The notes under the pieces were generated by a model. That model was not told the origin of the DNA. It ran no database searches and worked only from the letters and a program-made list of their open reading frames with translations. Made by a program: the position numbers and the translations under genes. Below, piece after piece: positions 61,542 to 64,000 of a stretch of 64,000 nucleotides of DNA. Numbering within the stretch: position 1 is the first letter of the stretch; the number at the start of each line of letters is the position of its first letter. The stretch spans positions 1-64,000 of the forward strand of contig CAWDWP010000017.1 in the NCBI GenBank assembly GCA_963806045.1, given 5' to 3'. The stretch is from DATCHW01 sp963806045 (GTDB taxonomy: Bacteria > Bacteroidota > Ignavibacteria > Tepidaquicellales > Tepidaquicellaceae).

Positions 61542-64000
61542 TCATTTTATTAAAACCATTTGTTTTACTTGAGAAAACCCTGAAGCCGAGAGTTTATAGA
61601 AATACATACCGCTTGATAAATGATATGCCTCAGCATTGAGATTCACAGTGTGGTATCCTGCAGGTAACTGTGAATTAACTAAAACCGCTACTTCTTTTCC
61701 GGACACATCATAGATTTTTAATGTCACATAAGCATTTTGAGGTATCGAAAAATTAATAGTAGTTGAAGGATTAAATGGATTAGGATAATTCTGGGACACT
61801 TCGAATTTTTTCGGTACTCCGATTTCCGTAATTTCCGTCATTACAAAGAATTCAAAATTTCCGTTGAAATCGATTTGTTTCAGTTCATAGGAATATTTTC
61901 CTGCTGATAATCCGTTATCGTTATATGAATATGTTTTAGGAGTATTAACGGTTCCGCTTCCGGGTACAAATCCAATTTTCATCCAACTGTTTCGTTCAGA
62001 TTTTCGATAGATTTCAAATCCGTGATTATTATTTTCTGATGCGGTTATCCATGTCAACTTTACATTATTAGCATTCACGGAAGAAGAAAATGAACTGAGT
62101 TCAACAGGAAGCACTCCATCAAGCGGATTATCAACAACATTCCCGCCTAACGCAAACTGACTGAAACCAATTAATCCGGAACGTGATGCCGATAAAGGTG
62201 AGGGCGTACCAGGAACGTGTGTTCCATCAAGTGTCCAGAGACTTAATACATCGGGTCTTTTTAATACTCTTAATTCAGCAGGATTCAGTATTCCTAAAAA
62301 TCCTATTGGCGATATGGATACAGAATAATCTCCGCCTGTGATTGCTGCCGCATCGACCTGCCAGTAACCCGTACTGCTGTAAGTATCAACTGTATATGAG
62401 CCATCTAACATTGAACCGGGATTATTGTTCCCGGGATCACCGGTTAAATATTGTACGGTTAAAGTTCCGCTTGTTGCAGGCGCATTAGTAAACTGGATTG
62501 TTAACATTCTCGGTGAAGAATTCGCTGTTACATCACCGACGGGAAACAATACCGGTTGTGCATTTGCGGCTGCCGAGAACCATCTTTCAAATTTTCCCGT
62601 GATAACACCCGAATTTGCTCCCGCTGTATAAGTCAGTATTCCTAAACTTGTATCGCTTGTTCCAAGTGTAAGAGTATTTGCACCCACGTTAATATTTCCA
62701 TTTTGAATCTCAAGTGTATTCGTGATTTGTAAATTTCCTCCTAATGTAACTTTGTTATTTGCGTTTCTACTAACGGTTAATGTATGTAATTGCCCGCTAA
62801 GAATGTTTGGTAAAGTGATATTTCCGGTACCATTTAAAGTTAGTTTAGATGTAGTTCCTCCTGTTAATGTACCTCCTGATTGTGTAATGTTACCGTTTAC
62901 TCTTAAATTATTGTTTCCAATTGATAAATCACCGTTTAGTGTTAGTATATTCTGAACGGTAACATTTCCTGATAAAGAAACTCCTCCGGGAGAATTTATT
63001 GTCAAAGTAGATAATCCACCGCCAGATACACTAGGAATAGTTATGGGAGTAGTATTAGTACAAATGATATTCGAATTTCCTCCGCCCGCTAATGTCCCGT
63101 TCGCAGCACCTGCCCGTGTAAATGTTCCTCCAATCGTAAGAGTCATTCCATTTAAATCGAAAGTTCCTAAAAATGGTGTCGGATTACCTGACCAATCTAT
63201 ATTAGTAGTGACTGCTAAATTAGTTGACAATAAAACCGTAGGGCTATTTAAAAAAGACATATTGCTTATAGTATCAGAAGCCGGGATTTCAAAACCTGTA
63301 TTAATAGCAGACAAAGAATTATCGTACAATATATTTACTTTTCCTGCTCCGTTATTAAATATCGGACTCACATCGAATGAACCAGCATTTACAGACGCAT
63401 TGCCACCTCGTTGAATAGTCACATTTACTGTTCCATTTCCTATATTTAATAAGTTTGAGTTGATTATAGAGCCTGAAATTAAATATACTTCTCTCAAATT
63501 AATCGGATGAGTGACTGTATTTGTATCTACTATAGTAACACTAACCGGATTCTCACAAGTAAAATCTCTCATCGGTGAAGATACCGTGCCATGATTGGTA
63601 AAGGTTTGGTTCGCTGTCCCGATAAAATCAAATTTTGAATTATTCCCATTTTGGTTAAAAGTCCCTCCCGTCCTGATGAGAAAATCTCCTTTCACATAAA
63701 GCCATGTACTTTGGGATGCGGTTCCATTTTTTATTAACAGCGAGCCTCTAATTGAAGTATTTCCATTAACGGTCAATATTGTTTTTCCGGTATCTGATAG
63801 TGTTCCCGTTCCATTAGCAATCGTTAAATTACCGATGGTAGCAGGTGATGCTAAACTATCAAATGTTACAAAAAACGTGGTTATCACAACATCATCACCT
63901 GCTTGCGGAATAGTTCCTCCCCACGTAGCCGGATTGCTCCAGAATCCGCTTGCGACTGATGTTCTAACAACTTTTGGACCATTAGGTAATATCATCGAGC
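61542..64000 (-). CDS. T9SS cargo protein, beta-helix-like, 5' end outside the window
   Basis: At least 817 residues from ATG 63995, but the frame continues to the window edge, and the lack of a signal peptide indicates that the true start is further upstream. The first residues show SGFWSNPATWGGTIPQAGDD, a motif common at the N-terminus of secreted Ignavibacteria-type proteins. Then about 500 residues of short Gly/Asn/Thr-rich repeats (NGNI, GTGNITLPN, TLSGN-like) suggest a beta-helix. A Fn3-like domain (about 660-735) and a T9SS tail (YPNPFNPSTTINFSIPQNA) follow. No catalytic motif. Confidence 0.85.
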   Translation of the reverse strand, partial: SMILPNGPKVVRTSVASGFWSNPATWGGTIPQAGDDVVITTFFVTFDSLASPATIGNLTIANGTGTLSDTGKTILTVNGNTSIRGSLLIKNGTASQSTWLYVKGDFLIRTGGTFNQNGNNSKFDFIGTANQTFTNHGTVSSPMRDFTCENPVSVTIVDTNTVTHPINLREVYLISGSIINSNLLNIGNGTVNVTIQRGGNASVNAGSFDVSPIFNNGAGKVNILYDNSLSAINTGFEIPASDTISNMSFLNSPTVLLSTNLAVTTNIDWSGNPTPFLGTFDLNGMTLTIGGTFTRAGAANGTLAGGGNSNIICTNTTPITIPSVSGGGLSTLTINSPGGVSLSGNVTVQNILTLNGDLSIGNNNLRVNGNITQSGGTLTGGTTSKLTLNGTGNITLPNILSGQLHTLTVSRNANNKVTLGGNLQITNTLEIQNGNINVGANTLTLGTSDTSLGILTYTAGANSGVITGKFERWFSAAANAQPVLFPVGDVTANSSPRMLTIQFTNAPATSGTLTVQYLTGDPGNNNPGSMLDGSYTVDTYSSTGYWQVDAAAITGGDYSVSISPIGFLGILNPAELRVLKRPDVLSLWTLDGTHVPGTPSPLSASRSGLIGFSQFALGGNVVDNPLDGVLPVELSSFSSSVNANNVKLTWITASENNNHGFEIYRKSERNSWMKIGFVPGSGTVNTPKTYSYNDNGLSAGKYSYELKQIDFNGNFEFFVMTEITEIGVPKKFEVSQNYPNPFNPSTTINFSIPQNAYVTLKIYDVSGKEVAVLVNSQLPAGYHTVNLNAEAYHLSSGMYFYKLSASGFSQVKQMVLIK

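Overview
The window is AT-rich DNA from what looks like a member of the Ignavibacteria/Kapabacteria side of the Bacteroidota-Chlorobi group. This is an inference from three things. Several secreted proteins end in a type IX secretion (T9SS, type A) C-terminal domain with the YPNPFNP motif. There is an alternative complex III (act) plus A2-type haem-copper oxidase operon. Many envelope proteins are typical of that lineage. No rRNA, tRNA, CRISPR array or insertion sequence was recognised.

Layout. 1-3927 (minus): acyl-CoA dehydrogenase with both electron-transfer flavoprotein subunits. 4027-5098: release factor 1, split by a frameshift. 5188-7130 (minus): small membrane or secreted proteins (two tandem DUF4870-like, an Fn3-like, DUF2752, TM2). 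7334-9825 (plus): frameshifted BadF/NagK-like kinase, then guaA. 10046-16102 (plus): a strong sigma70-like promoter driving a coiled-coil lipoprotein and a LysM protein, then a PhoH-like ATPase, then an uncharacterised trio (polytopic inner-membrane protein, single-pass periplasmic protein, outer-membrane protein). 16187-24973: rsmB, DinG-like helicase, TrmH-like methylase, two T9SS cargo proteins. 24005-30040 (minus operon): envelope lipoprotein, outer-membrane porin-like protein, rpiB, glyA, tatC, polyprenyl synthase. 30148-33556: HAD phosphatase, glgA, sirtuin, DUF302. 33809-34491 (plus): HEPN/MNT pair. 34528-49625 (minus): a 15-kb respiratory operon read actA, small protein, actB (two ORFs), actC (frameshifted), an actD-actE fusion, actF, a monohaem cytochrome c, SCO, oxidase subunits I, III, IV and II, ctaB and a membrane cytochrome c. 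49723-53736: Cof-type HAD, a metal-binding Cys-Lys-Met repeat/YHS protein (frameshifted), a Cys-rich secreted protein, a secreted beta-rich protein and an MBL-fold lipoprotein. 54277-57808: a five-PAS hybrid histidine kinase split by a frameshift. 57997-64000: a sigma54-type promoter before a GH-A-like glycosidase with a T9SS tail, then two further T9SS proteins on the minus strand.

How it fits together. The act/cox operon describes a complete quinol:O2 electron route: quinol to complex III to monohaem cytochrome c to a CuA/haem-copper oxidase, together with its haem-a/copper assembly factors. The Etf/acyl-CoA dehydrogenase block would feed electrons from fatty-acid oxidation to quinone. The secreted proteins imply a functional T9SS encoded elsewhere.

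Quality caveat. At least six genes (prfA, the BadF-like kinase, the LysM protein, actC, the YHS protein and the hybrid kinase) carry one-base frame disruptions that restore a family-typical protein when one base is added or removed. Because prfA is essential and actC is part of a conserved complex, residual sequencing indels are the simplest explanation. The split ORFs are therefore listed as parts of one gene each.
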